64,000 nucleotides of DNA, from NCBI GenBank assembly GCA_010405405.1, contig MU004231.1, positions 1-64,000 of the forward strand, written 5' to 3'. Positions within the stretch are counted from its first letter, which is position 1. Every line of letters starts with the position of its first letter. The position numbers and the translations under genes are program-made. Positions 13,371-23,388 of the stretch are shown here, piece after piece. This DNA comes from Microthyrium microscopicum. Its lineage: Eukaryota > Ascomycota > Dothideomycetes > Microthyriales > Microthyriaceae. Below the pieces are notes generated by a model. The model saw only the letters and a list, made by a program, of their open reading frames with translations. It did not search any database and was not told the DNA's origin.

Positions 13371-14520
13371 AAACAGCGCAACTATGACCCTTGTTGAGAA
13401 TATGGCGACGGAGATGCTGAGCTCTGTACCGGCTTTCTCACTCCACTCGAGAGCGATCACACTAAAAGTGTCACGATGCCAATGGAGAACTATCAAGTAG
13501 CAACGGGTAATTCAGCATCCGCTGGCAATGATCGGCCTTTTGACGTAGAGGCTCATGCTTCTTCCCGGCTTACACATTGATAGCACGTTCTACTGCCTTC
13601 AGGTCGTCAAAGTTGACATCCCAATCTTCGAATCATCAGCCTTTCGGATATCCATCGCACCTACAGCGGAGCCATATGGCACGCCTTGAAATGCTCTTCG
13701 GGCGCCGCCATCCTTCCCACTACGTCACACTCTAACGACGATTATCGCGAACCATCTCATCGTTGCCCACCTGCATGGCTGCTTTACATCAACGACGAAG
13801 CGCAAGACTGTTATGCTGCCGCGATTTGTGAGATGGATGTGAGAGACTAAGCAGGGCGTTCAAATCTCGAAAATCTCCGCACCCACCAATACTGGTTTAT
13901 CGATTGAACTTAGCTGGCCGATAGACTTGCCACATGACTGGACGGACGTCTCAGCCGCAACGGAATGGGTCTTTTTGAGAGGGCGGGACATGGCTGTAGA
14001 TCATAATCCTCTCCTTTCCAGTCGCATCCTACGCGAGTACCATTTGCCTGCCAACCCAGACGGTCATAACATGCTGTAACCTACTGGAGCCGCAAAAGCT
14101 GTCCGATGCCGAGGCGTACACATGATGCCTGTCGCTGACCATACAACCCGTTTTCTGCTCTCACAAAGTCTCGAGGCTCTGGATCTGGCCGTCGACCACA
14201 CCAGGTAGAGGCGGCACAAATCAAGGTTTGGGAGTGGACTTATCTGAAAAGGATTGGTTGGGGGTAATCAGCGCGAAAGAAGATTGTCTGGTATCGATTG
14301 ACTAACACATATCGTTCGCAGAGCATTCCGGTATGCGCGACGCACTATTATCTTCCACCACCGAACCAGTCGCAAGCCTTCCCCTCAATCGTCCCCACCG
14401 CCCGAGCACTGCGAAGCCCCTCTGCTCATTTCCAAGCTCGTCCCCTGCCTGCCATTCCCTCGAAAGCACAAACATATCACGCATCTTGGTAACTGAAGGT
14501 TCTCCGGGGGCTGAAAAGAT
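13370..14520 (+). pseudogene. Decayed unknown gene, copy B (paralogue of 6780-7460)
   Basis: The longer of the two related copies. Protein-like segments include an open stretch at about 13860-14080, the segment ending SLEALDLAVDHTR before 14210, and a Ser/Pro-rich final exon from about 14322 (GMRDALLSSTTEPVASLPL) that closes at 14527. The final exon follows a good intron end (GACTAACACATATCGTTCGCAG). Copy A carries related blocks in the same order. About 450 bp in the middle of copy B (13560-14000) has no counterpart in A. Several frame interruptions mean that neither copy looks functional. The function is unknown. Confidence 0.5.
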
Positions 14521-14675
14521 GGCTTGAGAAGCCACTGGCCTCCAGTCAAAGTCATGCTTCACCCCACAAATTGTTATGGGCGGCACTTGCGGATACCAGC
14601 CTACAAAGTTAGAGCCAGCGCTCGTGAACTACTCGAAGCCAAGATTCTAATACAGTGTGAATACTTTGGTACCTA

Positions 14676-14845
14676 GAAGAGCTTCTGCACCTCTCTCTCT
14701 CAAACCTGTGGAGGGCCCATACCCTGGATAGAACCCTCAACACACCATCTTACGCTTGGATGCTCAGAAAGGCTGCTCCATCTCTCTGCCTATCCCGTGG
14801 AGAGCCCATACCCTGCAGAGAGCCTTCAAAACACCAACCCATATA
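14676..14845. repeat. 92-bp imperfect tandem duplication
   Basis: GCTTCTGCACCTCTCTCTCT ... GTGGAGGGCCCATACCCTG (about 14676-14725) recurs as GCTGCTCCATCTCTCTGCCT ... GTGGAGAGCCCATACCCTG (about 14768-14817), offset 92 bp. It then continues with CAACACACCAT / CAAAACACCAACCCAT. A further partial echo (CTCGAAGCCA) flanks both sides. Confidence 0.6.
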
Positions 14846-15636
14846 CTCCGTGCCAGTGTTCGCAAAACTCTCGAAGCCAGACCCGATATCTGTGCGCACC
14901 AGATGAGTCCACGTGCACACGTCTACATAACTCGCACTGGGCAGCTTGGTTCTTCTGACGGAGAACGAGTGGTTAGATTTTGCTTGGACTGCCAGCGCCA
15001 TGTTTGGCGATTGAGTTGATCTCGTCCTTTCATCTTGGGAACTCCGCTGAGCCCAATACGTATAGCTCGATGCTCGAGAACAATATGCCGGTGGCTATTG
15101 TTATCTGAGGCATATGGATGCTAGCTGTCTTTCAACAAGGATCCTCACTAGAGCCTGACTGAAATGCGGGTATTGAGATAGTGGCATCAGCTTGGGGATA
15201 AGCCATTTCTGCTCTTTGGCTCTCGCTCTGTTAGTAACAACACAAGCGTTACTGGAAGCGTGGAAAGGGTTGTGGAGCAGATGGTTGCGCCATTCTGGGT
15301 GCTGTTTGGTTGCTTTACTTGTGTGCTGTTTGGATTGATTGGTTCGCTCCATTTGGGTGCTGTTTGGTTTGGCAGACTTGCTGGCATCATCACATTCACA
15401 ACTTGAGCCTTCTCGAACCAGGCCATACATCAACGCGTGAAACTGTACAGTCCGTAGCCCTGTCATGAACACCAATCAAGTGCAATGGTCACAACATCCT
15501 TTGCAGCGCGTAAGGTAGACATCATGAAAACACAAGCCCCGCGTGATGAAGATGGTATACATGTATCACAACGCTCATTTCGTAAACCCTTAGGCGCCAT
15601 GCTACTGAAAAGAAGTTTGTAAATAATATCATCTCC

Positions 15637-15692
15637 ACGCTTGCAAATACTCTCACAGACAAACGCTTGCAAGTACTCTCACAGACAAATGC
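15637..15692. repeat. 26-bp tandem duplication
   Basis: ACGCTTGCAAATACTCTCAC plus AGACAA is followed immediately by ACGCTTGCAAGTACTCTCAC plus AGACAA, a near-perfect two-copy repeat with one difference. Confidence 0.8.
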
Positions 15693-16156
15693 TTCGACAT
15701 AGTTCTTGATACCAATATCTAAGGGATTGGTTGAGATAGAGTGGAGGTAGTGTAATGGATGACGGATGAGGTCGGCGGTCTCCTCCACACCCTTCCTACC
15801 CTTTCAGTAAGTCAACTACATAGGCAATACGATTTCTTCATGACTGTTGTGATCAGAGCATCATCAGCATCATTATTCGGGATTTGAGGCGCAAGCTGTT
15901 GGCCTGGTTGAGCGAAGGTTTCGCCAATGTTCTTGCTGGGGTTGGGTCTGATCTGAGTGTTTTGTGTCTGTCTAATCTGGCATAAATAGTGCTTCAATTC
16001 GTGCTTGGAAGGTACGTAGGCTACACATTTGAAGCATATGAGCTTGATATCTTTTGAATCAGGTAGAAAGTGCAAGGCAGGGAAGTACTAGACACCTCTA
16101 ACGTTCAACGAGTAGCGACTTCACTGATTGGAAATGGGACTGCCGTGCTAAACAAG

Positions 16157-16251
16157 ACCAAATTCTAGAAGTAGTCACAAGTTAGATGTATTGGTCGAAA
16201 TAGAGATATAAGTGCCGATCAAATTCTTGAGCCGCGAAGAGGACTAGACTG
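16157..16251 (+). repeat. Direct repeat R1, first copy
   Basis: A 95-bp segment starting ACCAAATTCTAGAAG and ending GAGGACTAGACTG is repeated in direct orientation at 18092-18186 with about four differences (about 96% identity by eye). No target-site duplication is visible at either copy. The two copies enclose the coding fragments at 17.0-18.0 kb. Confidence 0.9.
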
Positions 16252-16268
16252 CTAGCAGTGACCTTGAT

Positions 16269-16317
16269 GGAACCCAGGTATTTGCGCCGGTGTATGTTGA
16301 TTGATTCTGGCTGGATT
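16269..16317 (+). repeat. Inverted repeat R2, first copy
   Basis: GGAACCCAGGTATTTGCGCC ... GATTCTGGCTGGATT (49 bp) is present in reverse orientation at 18662-18710 with two differences. R2 directly follows R1 here, but the distal R2 lies about 480 bp beyond the distal R1 and is inverted, so the region has been rearranged. Confidence 0.88.
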
Positions 16318-17057
16318 GCCTGGCGTCAGTAACAAGAGTATAGAGTAGAAAGCTTTTCTAGGCAGCTGGCGAACGTAAGCACCCTTCATAAGCACATTGT
16401 AGGAAGACATACATTCTAATGGTTCGAGATGGGGTACTAGAACCTGTATTAGATTTTATGTTGGGTGCTCCGATAAAGCAATCTCTTGGGATGCTTTTGG
16501 ATCGTAGTGATTCATTCTTTCAATGTGTCAGATCTTTAAATATTAGCACTTGCTTCAGGCTTGGGCTGTGCCGTAGAGCGAACAGCAGATTCAAAATACA
16601 GCTGCTTTACACCGGTGCAAGGTTTTCTTTTTGGAATGGCTTATATGTTTTCACTCTCTATTGCAAACCCGAATCAGTTCAATTCTGCTGAGAGCACAGA
16701 ATGTTGACCAAATCTTGGCCTCATAATCTCCGTCCCATGCTCGATGAATTTCTGGGTTTCTATAAGAACTCAGAAGCCGAAGCTCGCACGTTTTCTAATG
16801 AGCAACTCAAAAGCTTCTGACGCGATGGTGATAGATGCGAACATGCCTATAGTCAAAGGCTCCGTAGAATCGCTAGTGTCAGCACATATATATTTGAAGC
16901 TACTACCAAAGAAATCATTCAGCTTGACCTATCCTTAACACCTACTACCACCCTTCCTTCTTGATTGCATCTAACAATACCTTGGGCTAGCCTGCCTAAC
17001 CTACGAGGAAAAATGGGTCGAGTGTAGGCCTACAAAGGCGAAAACATTTTCATAACC

Positions 17058-17580
17058 ATGACCGACTGGCCCAAAACAGGTCTCGAGAAACGCAATGGCA
17101 AAGTCCTGATGTACTTCGGCCGCCAAAATCTTTACAAATTGATTGACGAGGACGTCGCCGAATGGGCGAACGGATGCAGTCTCAAAGGCCTAAGCTCGTC
17201 CAAGCAGTCCATGATCACTAAGCTGCAAAATGAGCGATGGTGGGATCTTCTTCGCCAATACTGCAAGGATAAGCACATCGACCTGCCCGAAGCTCTTCCA
17301 AAGAGTCTGGCTGGCAAAAAGGCGGCGGACGAACAGAAGCAAGTGGATAGCGGCATGGGATCTGGTGCATCTAGCCATACAGGCTCTCAATTGGCTCCAA
17401 ATCGCAAACCCATCGTCTCCAAAAAGCGATCATTACCACAAGATGCCCCTGGTCCGATCTTGGATGCCCGCATATAGCCCAAAGAGGTACACATCGTCGA
17501 CATTCAAGAACCAAGCCCAACGGACAGCGAAAAAGAAGAGTACAACCGTCATCATTCGCAATGCGCGAGCAGCTCAGATA
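17058..17580 (+). pseudogene. Fragment of unknown subtelomeric gene family
   Basis: A clean open frame of 139 codons starts at the ATG at 17058 (MTDWPKTGLEKRNGKVLMYF) and stays charged and protein-like through about residue 85 (WWDLLRQYCKDKH). A Ser/Lys-rich tail follows. The frame closes at 17477, yet codons just beyond it continue the homology to the 3.6-kb block (PKEVHIVDIQEPSPTD), so the gene was once longer. An in-frame stop also lies upstream, next to a TGTAG that could be an intron end, so a 5' exon may be missing. It is not a family I recognise. Two copies near one telomere suggest a subtelomeric gene family. Confidence 0.5.
17438..17575 (+). repeat. Distal copy of the block at 3590-3725 (inverted)
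   Basis: See 3590-3725: about 90% identity by eye over roughly 135 bp in opposite orientation. Codon phase is shared, which shows common descent from coding sequence. Confidence 0.85.
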
Positions 17581-18066
17581 CTGGTATTAATAGCGCTGAC
17601 GAAGAGTTTGTTTGTGAGAGCATGTCTCTCTTCCATCTCCCGCATAGCGGCGGAGAAGGCGTCCACCGTCTCATCCCAAAAGGTGCGATTAGGATCACTT
17701 ATGAAACCACAGGTGACCCATTCCTCCTCGTCGGTTGGGCAGGCTAGCCCGAGGTGTTGTTCGATGCGAATGAGAAGGGAGGGTGGTAGTGGGTGTTGAG
17801 GATGGGTCAAGCCCCATCCAATATTGAGCTGAGTTTCCTTGATCTCTTCGGCAGTGATGTCAATGGCAATACCACGATAGGATCGAAGATACCAGCTCAT
17901 AGCGTTTCCGACTTGGCGGTCGGAGAGCAGTTCTCGCTTCTGAAGACGAAGGTAGTAGCGGCGTTCTTCTTCATCCATCGCGCTGAGAAAAGTCACATTA
18001 TAAGAGTGCTTTCAACACCAATACCTGCCTAGATTGTCCATATACATCACCTTACTTGGGGGCTGA
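17574..18066 (-). pseudogene. Fragment of unknown lower-strand gene
   Basis: An uninterrupted lower-strand frame (17574-17996) encodes a strongly protein-like segment with MDEEERRYYLRLQKRELLS and many Glu/Arg, Trp and Leu residues, about 135 residues long. Upstream of it, on the lower strand, lies a plausible intron: donor GTAAGG at about 18050 and acceptor TTTTCTCAG at about 17982, so an earlier exon may exist. The 3' end runs into the shared block and so looks truncated by rearrangement. It overlaps antisense the tail of the upper-strand fragment. No family is recognised. Confidence 0.4.
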
Positions 18067-18091
18067 ACAGAATCGATGCAGAAAAGGCAGA

Positions 18092-18186
18092 ACCAAATTC
18101 TAGAAGCAGTCACAAGTCAGATGTATTGGTCGAAATAGAGATATAAGTGCCGATCAAATTCTCGACCCGCGAAGAGGACTAGACTG
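18092..18186 (+). repeat. Direct repeat R1, second copy
   Basis: Second copy of the 95-bp segment at 16157-16251, about 1.93 kb away in the same orientation. Confidence 0.9.
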
Positions 18187-18661
18187 TGTACCGGTCAACG
18201 CCAAATACAACAACTACTCCAGCTGGAACCATTGGCCAGAGCCCATCACTTTCCATACCAAGCTTGAAATTGTTGGGTCATCGGGCTCCTTGCCGTGCTA
18301 GTAGTCTGAAACTCTTGTCCCCAAGCAGCTTCAAAAGCGGCAAGTTCGACCACGACGCTTCACTCGCCGGTTGCCGAAGCGTGGATTCGAAAGCTGACTC
18401 GCAATTGTAGGCTTGACAAGGAGAAATCGCACCCATGCAATCAATGCAGACTCAAAAAATCGACCGTGCTTTGGGTTCAATGCAACTCAAGGGGACTTTT
18501 ATACCCGACCACTGCCTGTGGAGCTTAGGGGCAGCAACGACGAGTCTGATCGACTGTATTTGGTGAGGGAGGGTGATATGGATTTAGAGAAACTCAAAAT
18601 CTCTTGCTTCCAATCCAACGATCTCATTCAAATTGAGCAGCATATGAGTTCCGATCACGCA

Positions 18662-18710
18662 AATCCAGCCAGAATCAATCGACATAGACCGGCGCAAATA
18701 CCTGGGTTCC
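18662..18710 (-). repeat. Inverted repeat R2, second copy
   Basis: Reverse-complement copy of 16269-16317 with two mismatches. Confidence 0.88.
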
Positions 18711-18807
18711 ATTGTATCGCGAAGCAATGGTGCGGCAACCACGGGTTGCCCAGTGATATTATCACCGTGAAACAGAGTCTGGCGCACATCGGCATGGCAA
18801 AATGAAT

Positions 18808-18978
18808 GACGTACTACCATCAACTCTGATGGCGCCCAGAGGCTACGGTCTGTTATCGAGTGCTTTATTTGCCATAAAGGGCGTTCGGATTGGGAGTATT
18901 TATCAGATACGATGGCAATTAAAGCAGCTTTTAGTTAGCAGCGCTGGTGGTAGCCATCAGAGTTGATGGGAGTACGCC
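18808..18978. mobile_element. Small MITE-like element with 26-bp terminal inverted repeats
   Basis: GACGTACTACCATCAACTCT plus GATGGC at 18808-18833 is the inverse of 18953-18978 with two mismatches. The 171-bp unit has no coding capacity. No clear target-site duplication was found, so calling it a miniature transposon is an inference from size and ends only. Confidence 0.55.
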
Positions 18979-19053
18979 CCGTTGGCGCAGTGGCTGGAAA
19001 ATCTCAGACAAAGACGGCAGAAACAGCGGCGTTGCTGCGTACAGCGACAGGTA

Positions 19054-19603
19054 TGACGGCTCATAACGGCCACCCTGGCCACTTCACCAAAATCCAAAAT
19101 CCAAAAATCTATGTGTTTACAAATCAATTATTTACACCACAAAGAGCCCAAATTTGAGGATTCTGAAGAAGCTAAATGGCAAATTGGATTTTTCTGCATT
19201 TTTGCAATGTCTAGAAATATTATATTTATGTGTTTTGACACGTTTTTGATGGTTAGTTGTTTCTGAGATCTTTTTGCTTTTTGACAAAAAGTGGAGCTTG
19301 ATGGGAATACCCTTTAGGCTTGCTAAGTTAGTGGGGGGACCCCCCTAAATTAGCGAGTCCTTCATGCTCCAAAAATGCTAAGAAAAGATACGTATTTCTT
19401 GAATCAAATATTTAACTTCAACAACCATACTTAAATAGACTTTTCTAGCTCTCGAAAATCAAGCAAAATTCAACTTGCAATTTGGCTTCTTTAGATTATC
19501 TAAATATATAGTATTTGTGTTGTAAGTAATTAATTTGTAAATACATAGATTTTGTACTTTTTGGTTTTGCTGAACTGGCCAGGGTGGCCGTTATGAGCCG
19601 TCA
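19054..19603. mobile_element. Foldback-type MITE, ~550 bp, flanked by TA
   Basis: Perfect inverted ends TGACGGCTCATAACGGCCAC plus CCTGGCCA lie at 19054-19081 and 19576-19603, each bordered outside by TA (a possible TA target duplication, as for Tc1/mariner-type elements). The inverted homology continues inward imperfectly: AAAATCTATGTGTTTACAAAT on the left pairs with the reverse of ATTTGTAAATACATAGATTTT on the right. The centre is a hairpin, GCTAAGTTAGTGGGGGGACC followed by CCCCTAAATTAGC (19322-19354). The interior is AT-rich and has no open frame. The whole unit is therefore one large decayed palindrome. Confidence 0.88.
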
Positions 19604-19609
19604 TAACAG

Positions 19610-20178
19610 GACAAGACTGCTGGATCATCGCGGACGCACCCAACAGCGGTGTCGTGAGCCAAGACCCAGCAAAATGCATGCACTCCCCTCTGATGGTCCA
19701 CAGGCAGCTTGATGCATTCGGAGGGCTGAGGCTGAGAAGAATGCACTAGGTGATTATGATTCACAGGCTCGGCCGTTCGCGGTGGTGTTCGAGGTGTTTT
19801 CATGTAGCCCTCAACAGATATTAGCACCATCAAAATGATATAGCTGCTATATTTATCGCCGAATACCTACTATGTGTTTACCCTAAATCGGACCATTCCC
19901 CACGAAATAATCTGTCAATAGCAAGTTTCATATAGCTATAAATGCTAGCAAGTCAGTGGCCCAGTTGTTCATGGGGTATTAATATCTTCAAACAAGGTTT
20001 TAGACAGACCAATGAAAGAATTTCCGTTTATACATGTTCAAATTTATTCAAGATTCACTTAGCTTAGCTTCCCCATATTTTACTATTCTTCTCTACGTCT
20101 ATCTCCTTTCTGACTAGGTGAGTCGACGCGATACGCAACAGTCTGTCCTTACCATTAGCATTTCATTCATCCTACATC
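19610..20178. other. 5' region of the GH28 gene, no other gene seen
   Basis: AT-rich sequence with repeated AGCTATA-like words near 19840-19950 and a pyrimidine-rich stretch (20085-20115) just before the start codon at 20179. No gene is supported. Confidence 0.4.
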
Positions 20179-21661
20179 ATGAAGCTTCTGCTCCCCCTTC
20201 TCGCTATATCCTCTCTAGCGAGCGCCCAGCTCTCGGGCAAAGTTGGTCCAACCACGTCACACGCTACCAAAACGGCCCGGAAAGTATGTAACATCACCTC
20301 CTATGGCGCCAAACCGGGCAAAACAGGGGATATAGGTCCAGCCATGACCGAAGCCTTCAACGCCTGCAAAAACGGCGGCACCATTGTCATCCCCTCTGGC
20401 GACTGGGGCCTACGAACCTGGGTGAACATGCAAAACGGCAAAGGCTTTGCAATTCAATGGGACGGCGTCATCCACCGAACGGGCGATGCTGGTGGAAACA
20501 TGTTACTCGTGCAAAAGAGTGATGATGTCGAGATATTTAGCAGTACCGGCAAGGGCGCGTTCCAAGGAAATGGTTACGAATTCCATCGCAAGGGATCAAT
20601 TACGGGGCCAAGAATTCTGAGATTTGTGAGGACGACGAATTTCGCGGTACATGATGTCCTGTTAATTGATGCGCCGAGTTTTCATTTTAGTATGGATACA
20701 TGTAAAAATGGGGAGGTGTATAATATGGTTATCAAGGGAGCGTACCAAGGTGGATTGGATGGGATTGATGTTTGGTCGGATAATATTCATATTCATGATG
20801 TTATGGTTTCCAACAAGGATGAGTGTGTTACTGTGAAGGTAAGTCTTTGGTTTTCGAGAGTGGTAACTGATTTCTGACTGATGTTCGACAGAGCCCGGCG
20901 CATAATATTTTGGTGGAGAATATCTATTGTAACTGGAGTGGTGGTTCGGCATTTGGCTCTCTTGGAGAAGGTGTCGATATTGCCAATGTTATCTACCGAA
21001 ACGTTTACACCATTCAGTCGAATCAGATGATGATGATCAAGTCAAGAGGAGGAAGTGGCTCCGTCAGTAATGTTCTATTTGAGAACTTTATCGGTCACAG
21101 CAACGCCTATTCCCTCGATATTGATCAGAACTGGTCACCAATGAAGTCCCATCCAGGTCCAGGCGTTGGTCTGAGGAACATAACGTTCAAGGTAAGGATC
21201 TTTCCACTTTCTGGTAACAGTATACTAACGTAAGGCAGAACTGGAAAGGCACATGCGCCAATGGTGTTCAGAGACCACCCATCAAGATCATCTGCTCCGA
21301 TGACAAACCTTGCGTTGGAATTCACATCGTCGACTTCGCCATGTGGACCGACTCTGGAAGTTCCGTACAATACCAATGCAAGAGTGCATATGGCAGCGGT
21401 GGATGCCTCAAATCTGGCAGTGGAGGAGCATATGCTACAACTTCCAAGACCATAAGCAGTCCTCCAGCAGGATATAATGCAGTTAGGATGCCAGGAGATT
21501 TGAAGACATCAACTGGCACCAAAGAGCCGATTGCTATCCCACAGATGCCGTCCTCGTTTTTTCCTGGCAAATCGCCTCTGAAAGCGCTGGCAGCGGGAGG
21601 CGCTGGGGGCAGGCTCGTGGAATTGTTTAATGATGTAGATGAAGGGTTTATTGAGTCGTAG
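20179..21661 (+). CDS. Secreted rhamnogalacturonan hydrolase (GH28)
   Basis: Three exons: 20179-20838, 20892-21191 and 21239-21661, joined at phase 0, giving 460 residues. Donors are GTAAGT and GTAAGG; acceptors are GACAG and GGCAG, the latter after CTAACG. Residues 1-17 form a signal peptide ending Ala-Ser-Ala before Gln. The catalytic core matches fungal rhamnogalacturonase A: GLDGIDVW at about 192-199 with acidic residues at 194 and 197, then [18 protein letters not shown] (Asp214, Glu215) across the first splice junction, and CNWSGG after it. A Ser/Gly-rich C-terminal tail follows. The family cleaves the galacturonic acid-rhamnose backbone of pectin outside the cell. It is the first intact gene from the telomere. 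The subfamily (rhamnogalacturonase rather than polygalacturonase) rests on these motifs. Confidence 0.92.
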
Positions 21662-22145
21662 AAGGCTGCATGACAGGAGAATGTTGTACAAGAATGGCGG
21701 CAAGCCAAATAAATTCGTGTAGAATGTTTAGTTCAAGAATTTGATAGGCCGAACACTTTGTGAGTAGATCTAACAACAGAACTTGCCGCACATGCCGCGG
21801 AGAAAGAGTTCGCGGACAAATTATATACCCTTTGACGAAGTCGTCGGATCAAGATGGATTGAAGATTTATAAGTTGTGCGCGCTGACCTGATCAAGCTGG
21901 CTGACTGGCCATTATTTGACAGGGATAAAGGACGCATAACGGAAGCATTCGGCCATTGACATGCATTGCCAAGTGAGCTACTGCTGATTAGGACATCTGT
22001 TGGCGACCATCAAAGTGGTCGGCGACTTGGCTTTGGTGAATTTCGCGAAGTTTGACGTCCTGCTCGTTAAGCAATACCGAAAACTTCATGGAGCTTGAAT
22101 ATTGCTATGCTTGGCGAGGCAAACTGAAAGGTCCGGCAAAGGGCA

Positions 22146-22153
22146 TATAAAAG
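22146..22153 (+). promoter_or_regulatory. TATA box
   Basis: TATAAAAG lies 90 bp before the ATG at 22236, and a duplicated CAGATCAATTC follows it. A strong TATA suggests regulated expression; this is inference. Confidence 0.6.
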
Positions 22154-22235
22154 GATGGACCGAAAGGTCCAGATCAATTCAGATCAATTCGAATTCAATC
22201 TGTCTTATTGAACCATAACATCAATACCCAACACT

Positions 22236-23258
22236 ATGGCATCTTTCAATATTCCCAAAAGAATCCGCGCCATCAACCAACCAGATTGGCAATCCACCAA
22301 TCTTGAACTCATCGAGACAGACACACCAATTGCCAAACCAGACAGCGATGAGCACCTCATCCGCGTATACGCCACAGCTCCATGCGCCGGAGAGCTTCTG
22401 TGGGCAAAGAATTTTCCTGCAACACTGGAAGGCGGGAAATCTGGTGTCCCATGTTACGACCTCTCGGGTGTAGTAGTCACGGCTCCAGCAAACTCCCCTT
22501 TCCAGCCAGGAAGTGAAGTTTACACCCGCACAACAGCCTGGAGAACCGGTAATGCTCGAGAATATACCATTGCTGTAACGAGCGAGTTGGCTCTAAAGCC
22601 GAAGAATCTATCTTGGGAGGATGCTGCCAGTATTCCATTGAGTGCGTTTACTGCGTATCAAGCGCTTTTTGAGCATGGCGGATTCAAAGCACCATGGAAG
22701 GATCAAGCTGGCGCGACCGAAAATGGAGAGAAGAGGCTTATTGTAACTGCGGCCTCTGGAGGAGTTGGAGTTTGGGTGCTTCAACTTGCCAAAGCAGCCG
22801 GCGTCAAGGATATCGTCGCGGTCGTGGGACCATCAAATGTAGAGTTTGTCAAAGAGCTTGGAGCCTCAGAGGTGGTGAACTATAAAGAGCAATCGCTAGG
22901 GCACTGGATCGCTGCCGGCAATGCCAAAGCGGATGTAATTTTCGACGCAGTTGGAGGTCAGACCTTGACCGATGCTTGGGGAGCTGTTAAGGAGGGTGGA
23001 AAGATTGTTACGATCAAAGAACCAGCTGCTTCTCGTAAACCAAAAACAGATCCTCCCAAAGATGTCCAAGATGTCTTCTTCATCATGGAAGCCGAAGGGT
23101 GGCAGCTGAAAGAGGTTGCGCAATTGATCGAAGCTGGTAAAGCAAAGCCTGTGGTTGATAGTATTTTCAGCATGGAGGACTTTCAAAAAGCGTTTGATAA
23201 AGTGGAAAGTGGTCATGCTCGTGGCAAGGTGATGATCAAGATAACAAGCAGCGCATAA
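22236..23258 (+). CDS. Zeta-crystallin-like NAD(P)H:quinone oxidoreductase (MDR family)
   Basis: Single exon, 340 residues. An N-terminal GroES-like domain (about 1-125) is followed by a Rossmann fold with AASGGVGVWVLQLAKAAG at about 172-189, the family's glycine-rich nucleotide-binding motif. The C terminus carries the usual KVESGHARGKVMIKI strand. No catalytic or structural zinc cysteine cluster is present, as in quinone-reductase/enoyl-reductase members. The substrate cannot be read from the sequence. It is likely a cytosolic NADPH-dependent reductase of quinones or reactive carbonyls. The gene next to it on the right points the opposite way, so the two converge at their 3' ends. Confidence 0.88.
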   Translation: MASFNIPKRIRAINQPDWQSTNLELIETDTPIAKPDSDEHLIRVYATAPCAGELLWAKNFPATLEGGKSGVPCYDLSGVVVTAPANSPFQPGSEVYTRTTAWRTGNAREYTIAVTSELALKPKNLSWEDAASIPLSAFTAYQALFEHGGFKAPWKDQAGATENGEKRLIVTAASGGVGVWVLQLAKAAGVKDIVAVVGPSNVEFVKELGASEVVNYKEQSLGHWIAAGNAKADVIFDAVGGQTLTDAWGAVKEGGKIVTIKEPAASRKPKTDPPKDVQDVFFIMEAEGWQLKEVAQLIEAGKAKPVVDSIFSMEDFQKAFDKVESGHARGKVMIKITSSA

Positions 23259-23388
23259 AAGGCAATACAGCAAAGGAAGGTCAACTTGCATATGAAGAAG
23301 GGGTTTATACCGTCTACATAGCTTTAGACTCCGCCAAAGACTTGACTCCTCGATCAATCAAAATATCTCCGCTTCAATTCTTCCAAGC

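Noticed and set aside
15295-15375. Repeated GGTGCTGTTTGGTT words
   Set aside because: Three short, unevenly spaced copies; too little structure to call an element or regulatory site.
16157-18186. R1 direct repeats as terminal repeats of a retroelement
   Set aside because: No target duplication, primer site, polypurine tract or element-like domains between the copies, and R2 inversion does not fit that structure.
18410-18480. Zn2Cys6-like stretch (PCNQCRLKKS) after a possible intron end
   Set aside because: Only the first two cysteines fit; the later spacing is wrong and neighbouring frames are closed. At best it is a trace of a decayed regulator, too weak for a feature.
18970-18995. tRNA-like phrase CCCCGTTGGCGCAGTGGCTGG
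   Set aside because: Resembles a tRNA 5' half, but no matching acceptor stem or T-loop follows; it adjoins the inverted-repeat element end.
1-20000. RIP-mutated, AT-rich isochore
   Set aside because: The subtelomere is not markedly AT-rich and C-rich repeats are retained; only the foldback element is AT-rich. A proper RIP-index calculation would be needed to detect weak RIP.
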